From Plasmopara viticola (Eukaryota; Oomycota; Peronosporomycetes; Peronosporales; Peronosporaceae): 64,000 nt of DNA. The stretch is from NCBI GenBank assembly GCA_001695595.3, contig MBPM02000002.1, forward strand, positions 992,001-1,056,000. Reading direction: 5' to 3'. The notes beneath the pieces are model-generated. The model saw only the letters and a list, made by a program, of their open reading frames with translations. It was not told the DNA's origin and did not search any database. The position numbers and the translations under genes were made by a program. Shown piece by piece: positions 9,801 through 23,100 of the stretch (its first letter is position 1; each line of letters opens with the position of its first letter).

Positions 9801-12800
9801 GCTTGCTATGTGTGGAAGTTGGTAAGGGGTGGATTTGCGAGTGGGGACGGCAGGGTACCGTTTTTGCGGCACATCGACAGAGGTTTAAGTCGCAACGTCC
9901 GACAAAATAAGACGTCGTTCTTTACGACAAAAGTTTTCGCTCTATGCTTGGCCAAAAGGACTCAAAAACTTGAGACTTGACTTTTTATCAAGCCCTGATT
10001 TCATGTCAACTTCTGGTTTTACCGTGGTATATATGTTGCCATTACTACAAATAAAAAAAGGTAGATAGATGGCAGCATGTCAAGACTTTAAAGTGCGAAC
10101 AGTTGCTGTTTGGTTAAATGTGCACGCTCAATGCTGTGTGTGGTAGCACCTGCTGGTCCCGCCTGGGTAAAAATATTGGGATGGATCGTGCGATTTTGTC
10201 AGACGCGCTGGTCTTGAGATTTAACACGTGTTTTACCCTAATTTGGCGGAATTAAGCTAATTGCTAAGTTCTATTCACAAAAATACATAGTACTTTAACG
10301 CTCAGACACACGTTTCGGAGACCACACCATTGTAAATATCTATGCCGGTGATAAAGATTTTTCACCTTCGAAAGAACGCTATATTTCTATGGCTCGATGT
10401 GATCAATCAGGGTGAAGGGTTGGTTCTGATCGTAGAAGGTCTTTTCATTCGTCGTGTTCGCGCAATCCCATCAATGTGGTGAAATAGGAACTGGCATACA
10501 GCCGTTGAATTACTCCATCTAAATTTTTGTCGGGATCTTAGAGTAAAGAGCACTGCTCTTTCCGGTAGCTTTATATTCAGCCAGCATTTACCATTCATTG
10601 CCTGTTGTTAAGTGATGGAATCGATATTTAGCCTTCAAACTGACGTACAGACCAAGACGGTAGAGCAACTGTGGCTCTTGGACCAACAAACACCGAATTA
10701 CCCATCAGTTGTGCATAATGGAATGTCTTGATGGAAGAAAAAACTTTAAAAAGGGAGATGACCCGTGTCATAATTGCAAAAACGAGTGTAGAGATTATCA
10801 TAATTACTTTATTATACAAATTCGCCTTGAAGCAAAATTCTAGCTTTAAAACTCATCGACCCCTCAAGACCGGTATGGTGAACAGTCGTTTGAGTGAAAA
10901 TTGAACTTTTTTGTATACATCCTGTGTCTAAGTTGCTCAAAATTGTAGTCATGCCTAGCAACCTATGCTTACTCGAGTAGATTACTACGTATAACCAATA
11001 AGAGATTTCGAGACGGATCACACCACACTATGGTATCTGTCAGCATGCATAGTTTACGGCGTTTAAGAGCTTCGTAGGCTTATGAGCATGAAGAGGCTGC
11101 TTCATTCAGCTGTCCTTTAGCTGTCTACGACTATTAAATGCTTCAAGCAAAATTCATAATCAAATGGTCTAAATAGTACAGGGTCTTTTGCCTCCAACAC
11201 TCCTTCTACAGGGCTTAAGCCAAAATCACATTTATTGATTTCACGTTCAGGAAAATCAACATTGTCTTTACCGGATCAAATGTTTACAAAAGCGGTAAAA
11301 TCACAGAGAATCAGATGTGCGTTACACTTGCACTTTAATCTGGAGGAATGTAAGTACTCACTCGCAGAACATTTCCACTGGAGTGCTCCACGATATATCA
11401 TACACTAACGAACAGTTATAAAATCTTATTCTCGCTGCGCTTCAGTTCGCTTGAAATGAATGAGCCGACGGCCTTTGCTGATGGTGTACCCTTCCGAAGT
11501 GCCAAGGTACGAGTGTTCGCTGATGGTCTGAAGGCAAACCTGCCTCGCACGCAACCTTTTAGGTGAAGGTAGCGACGATGGCACAACATCCTTTAATTAA
11601 ATGGGGCTCGCTTCTTCTGAAAAGGCAGGTTGAAAAGGCAGGTTGGATGGGTGCCCGTGGGTCCGCTGGCCGTTGCAGAAAAATTTAACATCCGCTGCCA
11701 TAGCTGATGTAAGTAAGCTTATCATGTGTTCATCTTAAACGACTGCGGAAAAGAAACTATACATTGCGCAAGGGCTCAAAAGGATTGCTAATAGAAGACG
11801 CGGATTTGAAGCAGAAATTGCCGGTGGCTACGATATGAATGCCCTGCTGAACAATATCAAACTATTTTTGGTGTAGCCGATGCACATTTTTCGGGAGAGC
11901 ATAAAAGTCTCGAAGAAGATATCGGTAGCAGTGGACTGCTGAGTAAAATCACACGTTTACGAGATCAAAATACTTATACTGATGCTTTAAGAAGGTAAAA
12001 CGGAATTAGATCGGCTTTTTTTATTAGTAATAGAACAAGCGGCCGAGGCGAAAGAGCAAGATCATGGTCGAATGGTGCAAGAGCAAGAGCAAGGCATCTT
12101 TCGAAATTATCGGGTTTAAACAGCTCAAACTCATTTCTTGTCTTTGGCATGGACAAACATCGCATAAATCAGGACATATAAAGGCTAAAAAGGCACAAGA
12201 TTGAAGTTATTGACTGACCAAGATTTTAGATGCAAAACTATGCTAGCCGCAGTTGGTGGCTCTATGTTATCCACCCGTGAAACTACGTTTTTATATTGGA
12301 TGCGCCAACGTTAGCAACATTGGCAGCCAATGCTAACGGGGAGCTTGGTAGATTTATAGAGACATTGGCAAGTCTTCTTTTTAGGTATATAAGTATCCGT
12401 ATTACCTTTCAATTTTAATTTTGGCGTGCACTCGCTCAAAATTATTTTCAAGGTTGCCGCATACACAATCAGAGTGAGAAATTGATTCACAAAATTTTGC
12501 TGCGCTAAATTATTGACTAACAAGCGGAAAGTGTAAGCTCACAGAAGAAGTGTCGAATACAATTTTATTGTTTTTTGCACGAAATTAGATTTTTACCAGC
12601 AGGCCACAAACGGATAACATAGGTAAGCAAGGCAATGCGGGAAACATAATTCAATAGCGAGATAACAAAAAACGATAACAAGCGGGTAGTATTGGCTCGC
12701 AAAAAGCAGAGGAAATTTTGATACGATATTGATCGCAGGGTACCTCGTGGATGACGAAGAGGCTTGTGCGCAGGGTTTGATCAGTATTGTGTTACGTCAG

Positions 12801-13550
12801 GTGCGCTTGTATTAAAGGCACGAAAAAGGTTTTTTGCTTATTAACCTCCAAGATCTTAAGCAAGCTAAAAGCCGGAAAAAAATTGACCTGGTGCTTCTAT
12901 AGAGGGAAGCCCACCTTAAAGATGAGAAAACATTCTCTTGATACGACAAAGATGCCTTTTATCCTCCTGTGAGCCGCGCCTGGGAATGAAAGACCTCATA
13001 TTACCAGTATAGCGTTCTACAAAAGATGCGAATGTGGAGTATCATAAGTATATTAGCGAAGGAGTCAAGCACGAGATCGATCGCGTGCCAGGCAGAAATA
13101 AGGCAATACCCATTGCCACGCGTACAGTTTGGTCTCAATGATGCCTTCTTCACCAAAAACATTTACAGCATGGTGCAGACTCAAAACCGTGTAAAAAAGC
13201 AGCGGCAAATGCATAAGTAAAATGACGATTTGCTTGGCAGCATCTTCGGGGGGACATTGTGAATATTGTTGATCCACCAAACCCGAGGGAGAAACGGATT
13301 GGCGCTAAGCAACACTAGCAGTATGCTATGGGAGTGGTAGAGACGCAAAAAGGGCGATTAAACGCCACAATGATTCTTACTTGTTTGGTCACAGCTGCTA
13401 TAACCATTACGGGTTCCTGTTGTATCGTATTCTGGTGCCGCGTTCGTCAATAAGTTAAATTTCGGCTTTGAAACGATTTTAAGCCACATAAAGAATTATC
13501 TTGAAGTTTCGAGGACCATAAACCGTACGCCTACATTAAAAAAGCATATC
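9801..13550. other. Gene-poor, AT-rich region with decayed coding fragments
   Basis: No intact gene is supported. Short stretches read like former protein (11468-11577 plus, with a twice-repeated FADG motif; 11760-11880 plus), but stops and frameshifts break each one. A 13-bp direct repeat (GAAAAGGCAGGTT, twice) lies near 11619-11645. The best relic, 12700-13130, is listed separately. Confidence 0.45.
12700..13130 (+). pseudogene. Decayed coding region, family not recognised
   Basis: Several consecutive frames look translated but are broken. One reads FDTILIAGYLVDDEEACAQG (~12717-12776), another KDAFYPPVSRAWE (~12948-12987) and a third HKYISEGVKHEIDRVPGRN, ending at a stop at 13129-13131. 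Amino-acid composition is protein-like, unlike the flanks, and all pieces lie on the plus strand in a plausible order. This suggests a gene that has picked up at least three frame breaks. I cannot name the protein. It ends shortly before the LINE. Confidence 0.33.
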
Positions 13551-14027
13551 GCAATTTGCCAGCTACCTCACAAGTGGACAGAGACAAGCCCAAGCTTGCT
13601 CCTCCGCTTCCCCAGTTGTCAAGTCGCCCCGCTCCGCACCCCCCCCGTTCACCGGGTCGCGCCGATCCCCAACCCCCGCCCCCGCAGTTCACGTCTCTCA
13701 GACAGTTAGGCGCCTACAGTTTACTGTAGGTTCATCCCTGCTGAGGACAAGAACTAAGTGCGCTAAGTCTTACCGAAAGGTATCGACTGGTTTCGCTCAA
13801 ACTACATCGTAGTGCGACTCACCCATCAGGACGCTAGGCCGTACTGACGTGAGTCAACGAAAAGCTTAATTCCACGTGGAGTGGAAGAAAGCATACCTTG
13901 TAGGCTGCACCTTCACTATGTCCGGGTATTGAGGTACCTTTCGACTAGTGTTGGCTTAAGTGTCCTTCGGCACTAGAGACGCAGTACATGCGTCTCCACA
14001 GTTTTCTGCGTTTATTCGCAACTGGCG

Positions 14028-15972
14028 GTGAGTACTCCGGAGTACTCTTCAACCATGACGGGCCCCCAGCGTGACAAAGCTTGGCGCCAAACACGGCACA
14101 ACACCGCGCCACGGGCCGACTTCTCGCGCCCTGCCGACGCCGTCTTCGAGAAGGCAGAGGCAGCCTTGCTAGAGGACCAGCGCGACAAACGCTGCGCTGC
14201 CCTAGCCGGCGTCCCGCAACAAGTCTCCCCCGAGCTGCTCCTGCCCATGTGGATTCCAGCCCGGGAACTTACGGCCACCTTCTCGGACACCGATATCATG
14301 ACCTCGCTGGGTTCGACTCCACAGAGTGTCACGTGGACATCGAACCTCAGCAATCTCCGCGACTTTAAGACAGTCCGCAACGCTGGGATCAGCTTCCAGT
14401 GCACCGACCGGGACCTTTGTGCGAAATGGGGGGGTGAATTTGTGACCATTTGTGGTCGCAAGTTCAAAGTCCAACCGTACTCGAAGTACTCCCACTGGTA
14501 TTACGTGGATTTGCAATGCCTGCCCGACGATGCAACGGACGGCGTCATCTACGACTGGTTTTCCAACCATGGCACGCCGCCAGTGTATATTACACCGGCC
14601 CATACCATCGGGGGACTCCGCTCCCGCAGCCGGCGGGTATACTTCAATCAAAAGTTGCCCCCAGCGTCGGTGATGTTGAGCAAGCGCGTCCCGCTTCGCC
14701 AAATCCAATTCACTGGACAAGGCTACACTGTGGTACATCACCGCAACCGTGCCTTCAACAGTGTTGTCCCACCCTTCATCAAAAAGCTTCGCGGGAAGGG
14801 ACGTCAGGATCGTCAACCTACACCTACGCCTCCCAGCCCTGACCAAGTTGAAACGGGCAGCATCCCACCCGCTTTCGATGACAAGAGCGATGACAGTGAT
14901 TCTGATGCGATGGTCGGCGTCTCCTCGTCAGAAAATGAGCCACATAGTGGGGATCAATCTGATGACGAGTCTTCCCAAAGCAGCTTCATAGAAGGTCTCG
15001 AAGGTGCAATCGTAACCAATCCCAAGTCGGTTTGGCCACACGAGAGCACCGCCGTCTTCCCTGTTGGCATAACCATGGCCACGGATCGTACGCCGGACCG
15101 CATTAAGCGGGCAAAGTGCATGGTCTTCGGCCCAATTGCAGATCCGGCGGTAGATCTGCGCTGCCTCCCCCCCTCCCAAACCGAGTACCCGATGGTTGCG
15201 TCGGTAAACTCGTATGAATGGCTGAGCGACGGTCAGGATGGGCCTATTCCACCGGACCAGAACCTCATTCTATGGGATAAATCAACAAACCCACCGCAGT
15301 CTGTAGCCTCCTTTGTGGAGCTTTCAGAAACGACGGAAGGGGCCATGAATGCGGCGGTTCGACAGAGCAACGTGGAACAAATGTCGCTTCAAGAACTATG
15401 CGCAACGATTGAAGACTTTCTGGGCTCATTCTGCTCGCAAAACGACTCAGATTTGGTGTCCGCGTCAGTGCAAGCCCAGCCCAGTCTTCACCGGGTCTTG
15501 TTCGACACCATGGCGACGAGCAACTTTCAACACCTTCGCGCCAAAGCCTTCGGACATGCCGTCCTCCGCGAAATTTCCATGCAACCCTGTACTCTGGATG
15601 AGGAATGCTGTGTGATTAAGCGGATATCCACGCTTAATCCAGATCAGCAGGATCTCGATCTCCAAACCGTTCTGGGGCAGCTGTGTCCAGACCAGGTGCA
15701 GTTCTGGCTAAAGCTACGGCTGGCGGAAGCGGATCTGGCTCTGCAAATAATTGCACCCAGTATCTACGCAGACCCGCTTAAACTGAGCGCGCTCACGGGG
15801 AAGGCACCCGCTCTGGTTACTATGGGATGACACGACCCTTGTCAACTTAATAATGTCGCCCTTAGTGGATCGCATTTTGGCAGGGCCTCTCCCAGCAGAC
15901 CTTCGCTCCACGATTGAGTTTTTGAGAACCCAGGCTACTACGGTAGCCCTCTCTAGTTCCACTCACCCCTAA
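14028..15972 (+). pseudogene. LINE ORF1 protein, frameshifted near its end
   Basis: A 600-residue frame is open from the ATG at 14028 to 15830. It resembles the first ORF of oomycete LINEs only in position and general character. It has a Pro/Asp/Ser-rich acidic central stretch (~residues 275-330). I see no clear zinc knuckle, and RNA binding is inferred from its place. Around 15815-15830 a frameshift creates an early stop. In the next frame the protein continues (LLWDDTTLVNLIMSPLVDRI) to a TAA at 15970-15972. That stop overlaps an ATG as TAATG, an arrangement used by some LINEs to couple translation of ORF2. Confidence 0.7.
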
Positions 15973-18900
15973 TGAGGGATGGACCTTGAGAGGGTTCTCT
16001 CTTAACGCGAATGGATTAAATAACGTCACACAACGTACCCTGAACTTCTTTTCAAACAATTTCCACATTGTGGGTTTGCAAGAGACAAAGTTTACGGGTA
16101 TAAAAAGCTTTAAACGAGCAAAACACCACTGGAATACGGCCTCGCAGTTGAATTCCAGTTTTTGGTCACAGGACAACATTGGCAACTTTTCCGGGCACAA
16201 TGGAGTGGGCCTGCTGCTTACACCATCCTGCCCCATACGCACGCCTCACGACGTCACACGCCAACATGTCTCCTCCATGGAGATACTGGCCCGATACCTT
16301 CTAGTGCGAGACACATTGGACTCCGTCGTGACCTACATTTACGTGGTCTACGCTCCGGTTCAGCCAAGCCAACGGCCGGACTTCTTCACGGCCCTTACAC
16401 GGACTTTTGAAGAAGATTCTCAACACATTGTGCTTGGCGATCTGAACACAGTTCTTTCAAGTCAACTTGACCAGGCAAGGCAAGAAGACCGGAATCGAAT
16501 CCAAGGCTGCGAAGCCTTATTGGATTGGATGACCGCCTTGCACTTGGTTGATGCCTGGCGTCTCCAACATCCAGACGCTCAAGAATTCACTAGCTCGAAC
16601 AGCAGCTCCAGACTCGACTACGTCTTGATCAGCTCAAGGCTTTTTCACTCAGCTGCCAAAGATATTCACTATGACTTTCGGGGCTTGGCAGGCCAAGGAG
16701 ACCATGCGGGAGTTTCGTTTCAACTTGGTACTTCCTGCTACAAATCCCGCTCTCGGGCCCCATGGAAATGTCCAACCTGGGTCATCCAGCTACCGGAAGC
16801 ACAAGAATACCTGCACAACTCACTTTGTGAGCTTGCAGATTCCTTTTGGAGCCCAGACAGCGTCTCCTACAACCCGGGTTGTCTTCTCGACGAACACAAG
16901 CGAAGAGACTCAATCTTCCTTAGGGAGCTCTTCCAGTCCAAGAAATACGAGCGCCAACGGACACTTGAAGAACTCCACCTCAAAGTGAACGCACTGCAAC
17001 ATGCCCAGGCAACCAACCCAATCGAAGATTACTCGGAACAACTTACGGAAGCAAGAGCCAAGCTCAAAGAAAAATAGACGAACAACACCACTATGCATCC
17101 AAAAAGAAGTTCGCCTCGGACCTTAAGCACACGGAGCATTGCTCTTAGTACTTCTTTCGACCACCCCAAGTCCTCCTCAAAACGCCTATTCCTGTGGACA
17201 CGGCTGAAGAACTCGATTCCGCTTGCAAGGCCTTCTCTTCGTATTGGTCCGGCGTCTACTGCTCCCCGTCCAAGGAGTACGGACACGTCAAGCCCAACTG
17301 GAACAGTATCAAGCTTTACCTAATACATCAACATACCAAGACTCGGCTAACACCAAAGGACCAAGCTTTCTTGGACAGCTCCTTTACGGCAAACGAGTTC
17401 TACCGGGCGCTTTCACACACATCAACTGGGAAGACGCCTGGGCCAGACGGTCTTCCGGTCGAGTATTACAAAACCAACCCCTCCCTTTGGAGCCGTGTGC
17501 TGGAAGTAATCTACGCGGCTCAGCTTCAAGTAGGTCGGATGACCAAATTTCAGCGGCGTGCTCAAGTCTCGTTGCTTTACAAGAAGGGGGACCGCAAGGT
17601 CCCTAGCAACTATCGACCGATCACGCTTCTAAACGTGGATGCTAAACTTGAACCTAAGATTCTTGCCCATCGCCTGGTCTCGATACTCAACAGCCTCCTG
17701 CACTCAGACCAATACGAATTTGTTCCAGGACGGGATATTCGTCAGGCGCACCTAAGGTTTCAGGCCTTATCCCGACTTTCGGCAAGGATGGGTCACCAGC
17801 CGGTGCGGTCTTGCTCGACTTCGCCAAGGCCTTCGATAGTGTCGTTTGGGAAGCACTTGACATGGTCTTGAGGCACTTTGGATTTGGTAACACGTCCAGG
17901 CGCTGGATCCGGGTCCTTTTTCCAGGAACCCTGGTATCGCTTATGTTCAACGGACGACCGTTAAGTCCGTTTGAACTTGGCGCGGGGGTTCGACAGGGAG
18001 ACCCCCTCTCCCCAGCACTTTTTTTGCTTTTTATTGAGCCTTTGCTGAACCTACTAAGAGTGAAGCTAAAAGATTACGGACTACGGAGCGAACACAACGC
18101 ATTCGGTGATCAGTTTTGCCGACGATTGCACTGGACTACTCTCCGACCTCAAGCACACCAAGTTCTTTCTCAATCAAGTGGAAGACTTCTGTGCGGCTTC
18201 AGGAATGCGGCTCAACAAGGACAAGACGGTGATACTTCCCTTTCACCCTTGGACCAAGGAAAACGAGCCTTTACGCCAGTCCCTCTCCGAGATGGGAGTA
18301 ATTGTGGTTGGGAACACAGGGCGCGCTAAGCTATTGGGAATACTTTACGGCCCGACCCTCAGTGATGCAGACCGACTCCAGCACTTACTCGCAGAAATGG
18401 AAACCAGATGCTCTCTATGGCTTCACCGGGCACGCACGCTGCGAGGCCAAGTAGTGATCCTTCAACAAATTATTCTGCCAACACTGTGGTATTCGGCTAG
18501 CGTCGGTCACGTTTCCTCAACCGATTCCAAGACCAGCTTATCAAGCTAATTTCGCGCTTTCTTTGCCGGTTCAAGGCCTCTAACGCGCTCCCCGGGGCTT
18601 GGTGGTTTATTCCAGTGCATAAAGGCGGACTGGGTCTCACTCTCATCCCCGATATGATCCAAAGCCTCCAGCTGCACATGCTCTGTAAGGTGATAATTGC
18701 GGGACGAACCCCCCCAGGGAAAACCATTTATTCGTGGACAGCCCCGGTTATTCGTCTCTTCGACCAAGCCGCAGCTCCGTGGGGAAGCGATTTCGATATA
18801 CTATACGCACCCGTGACTACCAGCCCGGACTACGCGGTCTCCCGACGGTCTAACCGCTGGACATCACTAGGGGCTTACTGGCATTTTGTGCTATTCACGC

Positions 18901-20011
18901 GGCACACTCACCTTCGAGTAAAGGCCACTCGCCTCCAAGTCAAGTTTGACAAACTCACAATGCCGATTCTCGACAACGCCGATATCGCCTACACCAACCG
19001 TGGCCGCACGCTGGCAGGAACCTCACGGCCACTCGGGTTGATTACCCTCCTGGCCAACAACGGTATCCTTCGCCCTACAGATCTGTTTCAGATTTGTGAG
19101 CGGCCGGTAACAGCGATAAGACTCTCTCAAGCGCTCAGCCACCTAGCACCGGGACGAATTACTAGCGTACGCTCTTGTTCCAACTTTCTAGACAAAGCCG
19201 ATCGACTCCTCAACTCGCCCGCCGATTACCCGATCGGACCGATCCAAGCAGTCCAACACCACGCAGCATTTCACGCATGGGTTTTCGACACCTATGAGGT
19301 TGCTGAGCTATGCGTTGCTCGGATACGGACCGCGGTATCCAGCTAACATGTTCCGGACCTGCCGCTTCCTCGCCTCGGTGTGGAAAGGGGCCCGGCCCAA
19401 TCGATGTGGAGCCGAGATATCAAGATGGGGAAGCACATATTACCCGTTTACTCGGATCTGCTCTACAGACTCCAGCACAACGCGTTATACCTCGGCTACC
19501 GCCTCCAACATCTCCAAGGAGTTCAGTGCTTGTGCCACCACTGCGGTGTGCTTGAAACGGCTCCACATCTCTTTTGGTTCTGCGAGTTTGCGGCCAACAC
19601 TTGGAATGAATGGCTTGCTACCTTCCAAGAGCTGTTCACGACAAAACTTGAATGGGAGGCGATACTTTGGTTCAACGTCGAGCCTACACCGTCGGCCAAG
19701 TCCCAATACGGCTACAGTCTCTTTGTGATTTTCACATAGTGCGGGCTGTCATTTTACGCTGCTTATGGATGCACCGGAACGATATTCGCTTCCACGACCT
19801 CCCGGCCAACCAGATAGAAAATCAAGCCCGAATCAAGGCGGTGGTGACACTTCATGTTGAGCGCTACCGCCAAGATCTCCTGCTCAAAACGCTTAGCCAC
19901 TCTGGACTTCAACAGCGCCGACTACTAGACTTGATGGACATTATCGGGCTCTCCCCGACTCAGCCACCAACCGTCCAACCAACACGTCCCCCGCTGGACC
20001 AGCCGCCATGA
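15973..20011 (+). pseudogene. LINE ORF2: endonuclease, reverse transcriptase, zf-RVT, multiply broken
   Basis: Domains appear in order across shifting frames. The endonuclease (15986-17077) has NANGL, VGLQETKF, VLGDLNTV and GDHAGVSF. The reverse transcriptase has GKTPGPDGLP (~17430), NYRPITLLNVD (~17607), LDFAKAFDSV (~17814), GVRQGDPLSP (~17985) and the catalytic FADD (18115-18126). A C-terminal Cys/His region (CLCHHCG, ~19530) resembles the zf-RVT domain. Frame breaks occur near 17045-17077, 17145 (in-frame stop), 17800-17815, 18090-18110, 18505-18550, 19300-19345 and 19720-19745. Catalytic residues survive, but no continuous protein can be made. Old age of the insertion is inferred from the number of lesions. 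Confidence 0.85.
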
Positions 20012-20187
20012 CCAAGCGCTTTTACTGCCGTGGCTTGTCTTGACAACCGCGGATATGGAGCACATCCTAATCAAGCTTATCGGACACCCGTCTCAAGTTT
20101 TGACTTCGCGTGATCACTTTACTTAGATTTTTAGCCCATCAAACTTAGCGATCAAGTTTATAGCAAAACGGTAGCTAGGCAATTTGC

Positions 20188-23100
20188 TGGATTAAGTGTA
20201 ATGAAATTTATTTATCTACATTAAAAAGCTTTTTGCAGTAGAGAAGGTACATGTCTTTTGCTGCCTTGTCAGCAGCCATGTAAGCGCGCAGATCTCAAAT
20301 TAGTAGGGCCAATTTGGCTCGCAAAAAAGCTTTCATTAAGGCCGTGTGCATCTATCGAAGTGACGTTATTACCCATCCGATTGACAGGCACCGCCGCAAT
20401 GGCCCGTAGGTCATTGCAGTTTCTGGAAGCGGAACAAAAGGCGCTTCGTAACAACCCCCGGCCACCGAGCTGCACGTCTACTTATTTTTTTTGCCCGAGC
20501 CTAATTAAAGGGTTCTATAGACATATTGACAACTCTGCAGTTACCTCTTTCTTACCCACTATGTAAGCGAATTGCATGCTAAATTTCCGTGCTCACTTCA
20601 TTATCATTTACGGTGTCTGGACTATAGGCAGTAATGAGATTTTAGATTAAAGATCTAATTGTACCTGGATGGTGACAACTGAGTAGTACGCTTGAACATT
20701 GCGGTGATGAGTCTATCTTCAAACTTTGCGTAATATCGTTCAAAAGGTTTCGGTGTATCGAAATGTGCACATGATGTTCATTTTAAAGACTGATGCAAAA
20801 GCGTACTAAAAATCAAGATTATTCACAAGAAAGTAGTCAGTCGATATTTCTCGTGGATGGCCTGCATTGGTTGGGTGATACTTGGCTAGAAATTGCTATT
20901 TGCCTTCGTTGGACTCGCTATTTAGAAAGTCGAAATAAAAATTCAGACGATTTACCATTTTTGATATTGGTGATCGCAGTCACTTGAATGATCGTGAGAA
21001 TGAACCTTTATTGGCTATAACATTTTTTTTACTCAATGGTGATGAATTCCTCAGCTAGAACAGCCCATTGCGGCTTTAATCTATAAAAATCGCTGTGGAC
21101 CTCCACTTTTTATAAATGAAGCACGTAGTGTTTACACATGACCGGTGAGCTCGTACCTAGCTCCATCGCTTTTAAGGATAGAACCCTGTATCGAAAACTG
21201 AGATTATTTGCGGTTCACCGAGCACTTAGGCGGTTTTGACATCTTCCCGGTCGTAGAATTACCCAGGGTTGTATTAATTACATTGATCATTTCGGCGTGC
21301 AATCATTCAAAATATCACCTTTCAAGCCACATAAGCAACTGCCGAGGTCATCGTTGATTGATCAGGCCAATTGATGAAAAAAATACGATAATCACTTCTT
21401 TTTTTCACTCACTAAATAAAGTTGATTTGTTAATGGTGAGGGATCCTCCTTTAAATGATAAATTAAGCTCAAAATCTGACTTCCGAACTATAAGCGACAA
21501 TTGGCTTTTAATAGCCTACCGCGGTTGCGCACAATAAGAAAGAATAAAGCTTCAGCTTTAATTAGAGCGTATCAAGTAGATCACAAAAATCGGATGCATA
21601 ATAAAATTCGTATTTATACGATGAATCCGACGATAATTGTTGTTGTATTGCACACATTGATGAACAATAGATCATTTGATTACTGTAGATGTTCTACGCT
21701 GTGTTTGTTTATTACAGCTTTTGAACTTCCAATGATGCACGACTTGGGTCCGAGCGTAACAGAAGAGCTTTGTATTGAAATGTGAAGGCTTATAAGTCCA
21801 AGTCGCTGAAGCCACAAAAAGCTTTCTTTCATTTCTACTAGTATGACGGTTCGCGGGAAGGAGAGGTAGCGTGAACTAAGTCACATTTCATTGTAATTGC
21901 CGCGAGGCATAACTTAAGTATGACCATTATCAGTCTTCATGTAGCCAGCGCTTAGGACTTTTCCCTGCGCTTTGACATCAAACCCTTAATCTAATATACA
22001 AGAAGCACACACCTGTTTTGGTAGTCACGTCTCGGCTATGACGTAAAGGGCTTGAGCATAAGACACTGAAGGTATCCCTCAATGTGTCTCCCTACGCGAT
22101 GTCGTTCCTTCCTGAACTGTGATGAGTCTCAAAGCCAGAATCACTTACGTGCTCAAATAAGTAATCCTTCGAGCACGACCTTGGGCCATTGTAAATGGTA
22201 TAGTTTAGTACGTCGTAAGTTGGCCGAACAGGAAAGCATATTGTCTATTATAAAATCGTGTGCGGTTTACTTATTCCGAAACAGTACGTGTCGGTGACTA
22301 TATGTTTAAAGATGGTAGTCATTTTTTGTACCTTGTCGTAGAGCGACATCCTGGTCGATTGTGCTAGGATTTTGTATTCGATCGGGGTCGCAGCGCCTTT
22401 ATTAAAAATCTGCAATTATCGTGCAAATTTTCCATTGACGGTTGAGCGGGGGCACCCGCAAAATTTTGCGGCGTTCGAGTCAAGTCTTTAGGGTCCATTC
22501 AAGACTGTTGAGTAGGGGTCTTTACAAGTATTCGGAGTGATCCTCGAAATATGAAGCAGATAATCTTAGGACATGGAAGTTATAGATTTTTGTAAGCTTA
22601 CACTCATCGTCAAGCTCATAGACGGCAGTCGGTATTAATTCCAGAGCATTCGAGCCGCCAGTCCACCATCGCAACGTGGCGTCAAACATTAGTCCTTCGA
22701 GTAGATATTCAAAAACTTCCTGCAAAAAGAAATATCTGAGACGAACAAACAGGTGTGTTTAATGTCGAATGAGGTAACGAGCGCAGCTTAGGCAATCCGG
22801 GCAACGACATTGCTTATAGCATAATAAATGCTGAGGTACCACTAAATAGGGGGTTTTGGCGAGAGACAGAGCTTGTGATGATAATACGGTTTGCTTTACG
22901 CGGCAGTAGCCAAGCCGTCGCAATCAAAGACCTCTACAATTGTCCCCTATGATTGTGAGATCGCTCTATTACACCAAAATTTATTTTTTTGCAACAAAAA
23001 GACGACGAAGTAACGGCACCTAACTTAATTTACAACAATACTTCAGAACATGTTTCATGCAAGAATAAAAGCTTGGACTCGTATGGTAACGCGACTGAAG

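Larger units (their letters stand above)
13560..20178 (+). mobile_element. Non-LTR retrotransposon (APE-type LINE, L1-superfamily-like), degenerate
   Basis: A ~6.6-kb element has a GC-rich 5' leader (~13600-14027), ORF1 (14028-15972) and ORF2 (~15973-20011, with apurinic-type endonuclease, reverse transcriptase and a C-terminal zinc-knuckle-like domain), followed by a short 3' tail. It is visibly richer in GC than the flanks. Both ORFs carry frameshifts and stops, so the copy is not autonomous. The boundaries are estimates. They rest on the sequence GCAATTTGC, which occurs at 13551-13559 and again at 20179-20187 and may be a 9-bp target-site duplication. No poly-A tail is seen. Confidence 0.85.

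Noticed and set aside
14012..14846. Minus-strand frames of 151 and 214 codons opposite LINE ORF1
   Set aside because: The high GC content of the LINE lengthens antisense frames by chance, and the peptides are Arg/Ser/Gly-rich without family features.
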